Source: Ectothiorhodospiraceae bacterium (GTDB taxonomy: Bacteria; Pseudomonadota; Gammaproteobacteria; Thiohalomonadales; Thiohalomonadaceae). From it: 7,830 nucleotides of DNA. A program made the translations under genes and the position numbers. The stretch is taken from the NCBI GenBank assembly GCA_007125455.1, contig SLDE01000054.1:1-7830 (forward strand). The letters run 5' to 3'. Shown one piece after another: positions 6,934-7,830 of this stretch (its first letter is position 1; each line of letters starts with the position of its first letter). A model generated the notes under the pieces. It was not told the DNA's origin, searched no databases, and saw only the letters and a list, made by a program, of their open reading frames with translations.

Positions 6934-7830
6934 TCAACGACGCGGCACGGAGGCATCGCCGCCGATGATGCGCGGCTCAAGGAAGATCACCAGCTCGGTG
7001 CGCCGCTTGCCCTGATTGTCGCCACGGAAGGCGTATCCAAGCAACGGTACATCACCGAGCCCCGGCACCTGAGTGCGTCCTTCCTCGGTGGTATCCTGGA
7101 TCAGGCCGCCAAGCAGGACCATCTCACCATCACGCACACGAACCAGAGTCGAGCTCTGCTTGACCTCCAGCTCCGGGGCCGTGTCGCCATCAGGACTCTC
7201 GGTGGTGCCAACGATGCGGGTGATGATCGGTGCGATATCAAGCATCACCCAACCATCGGCAGAGATCTGCGGAGTCAGCGAGAGCATCAGGCCCTCGTGG
7301 ACTACTTGCTGTACATAGGTGACATCACGTTCAACCACATCCCCAGTGATCACCGTGTCAACCTCGCGACGGAAGAAGGCACGATCGGTGCCGACCTTGA
7401 TCAGTGCCTGCTGGTTGTTCATCGTGCGCATGCGCGGCTGAGACACGACACGGACATCACCCTGTTCCTGCAAGGCATTGAGCATACCGATAAAATTAGT
7501 ACCGGTATGGCTGGCGAAGACGCCTTGCATAGGGTTGGCAAAGGGGGCGGTGGCATTGATGGTCGAGGTCTCTGGTGCACCACGGAAGGAGATCGAGGAA
7601 TTGTTACCACGGCCAAGATTTAGGCGGCTCCAATCGATCCCGGTCCGCGCCATGTCACTCAGCTCGACCTCGACGATACGCGCCTCAATGGCAACCTGAC
7701 GGTGCATCCCACTACGCATATTGCCCAGCAGCATCTCGATCTGGCGCACGTTGCGGTAGCTGTCGGTAACCTGAACGACGCCGGTGATGCGATTGAGTAC
7801 CAACTTGCCATCATCCGAGATCAATTCTTC
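6934..7830 (-). CDS. mshL: MSHA pilus secretin MshL, C-terminal part (5' end outside window)
   Basis: The reading frame stays open to the right edge, so this is the last 298 residues of a longer protein. It covers the end of a periplasmic N domain (LVLNRITGVVQVTDSYRNV) and the full C-terminal secretin core: VAIEARIVEVELSD, VRVVSQPRMRTMNNQQALIKVG, the VRVRDGEMVLLGGLIQDT strand and the hallmark VPGLGDVPLLGYAFRG, ending in TELVIFLEPRII. Secretins form the multimeric outer-membrane gate through which type IV pili pass. Assignment to MshL, not PilQ or GspD, rests on the mshM and mshN genes directly downstream. No S domain or pilotin-binding tail is visible after the secretin core; only GGDASVPRR remains. 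The missing N-terminal half would hold the signal peptide and N0 (STN) domain. Confidence 0.88.
   Translation of the reverse strand, partial: EELISDDGKLVLNRITGVVQVTDSYRNVRQIEMLLGNMRSGMHRQVAIEARIVEVELSDMARTGIDWSRLNLGRGNNSSISFRGAPETSTINATAPFANPMQGVFASHTGTNFIGMLNALQEQGDVRVVSQPRMRTMNNQQALIKVGTDRAFFRREVDTVITGDVVERDVTYVQQVVHEGLMLSLTPQISADGWVMLDIAPIITRIVGTTESPDGDTAPELEVKQSSTLVRVRDGEMVLLGGLIQDTTEEGRTQVPGLGDVPLLGYAFRGDNQGKRRTELVIFLEPRIIGGDASVPRR

Noticed and set aside
6912..6980. Longer start for mshM overlapping the end of mshL
   Set aside because: The added residues lack similarity to ExeA-type ATPases, which begin near the LGL-AQPF segment.
6916..7623. Plus-strand open frame of 235 codons opposite mshL
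   Set aside because: It is fully antisense to the secretin core, whose motifs are unmistakable; the translation is low in structure signals and matches no family I know.

Overview
The window looks like a piece of a moderately GC-rich gammaproteobacterial chromosome. The main reason is a run of genes for mannose-sensitive haemagglutinin (MSHA)-type IV pilus biogenesis, mshL-mshM-mshN, a gene set best known from Vibrio, Shewanella, Pseudoalteromonas and relatives. Genus or species cannot be assigned from this sequence alone.

Left part (13-3126, plus strand): one large gene for a soluble-looking hybrid sensor histidine kinase. Its domain order is PAS, GAF, GAF, HisKA, HATPase_c, receiver, HPt. 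The two GAF domains are a clear internal duplication. All phosphorelay residues (His526, Asp825, His974) are present. The gene carries five G or C homopolymers of 7-8 bases, while the pilus genes carry none of that length.

Centre (3127-3185): a compact hairpin with an A/T tract separates the kinase from the convergent minus-strand genes. It should terminate the minus-strand operon and possibly also the kinase transcript.

Right part (7830 down to 3186, minus strand): five genes in one direction. They are the C-terminal part of the MSHA secretin MshL (its start lies beyond the right edge), the ExeA-like AAA+ ATPase MshM, the membrane-anchored TPR protein MshN (ATGA overlap with mshM), an unrecognised lipoprotein, and a FlgO-domain lipoprotein whose start overlaps the previous gene by 8 bases. 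MshL would form the outer-membrane pore of the pilus. MshM and MshN probably help assemble or place the secretin across the periplasm and peptidoglycan. The two lipoproteins are candidates for an outer-membrane accessory pair.

The most interesting points are: (1) in the Vibrio order mshN is followed by mshE and mshG, but here it is followed by two lipoprotein genes and a terminator, one of them from a family known from the flagellar outer-membrane apparatus; and (2) MshN appears to carry a divergent SPOR-like (peptidoglycan-binding type) segment between two low-complexity linkers. No RNA genes, CRISPR arrays, insertion sequences or integration sites were seen, and no gene-free stretch exceeds about 75 bases.
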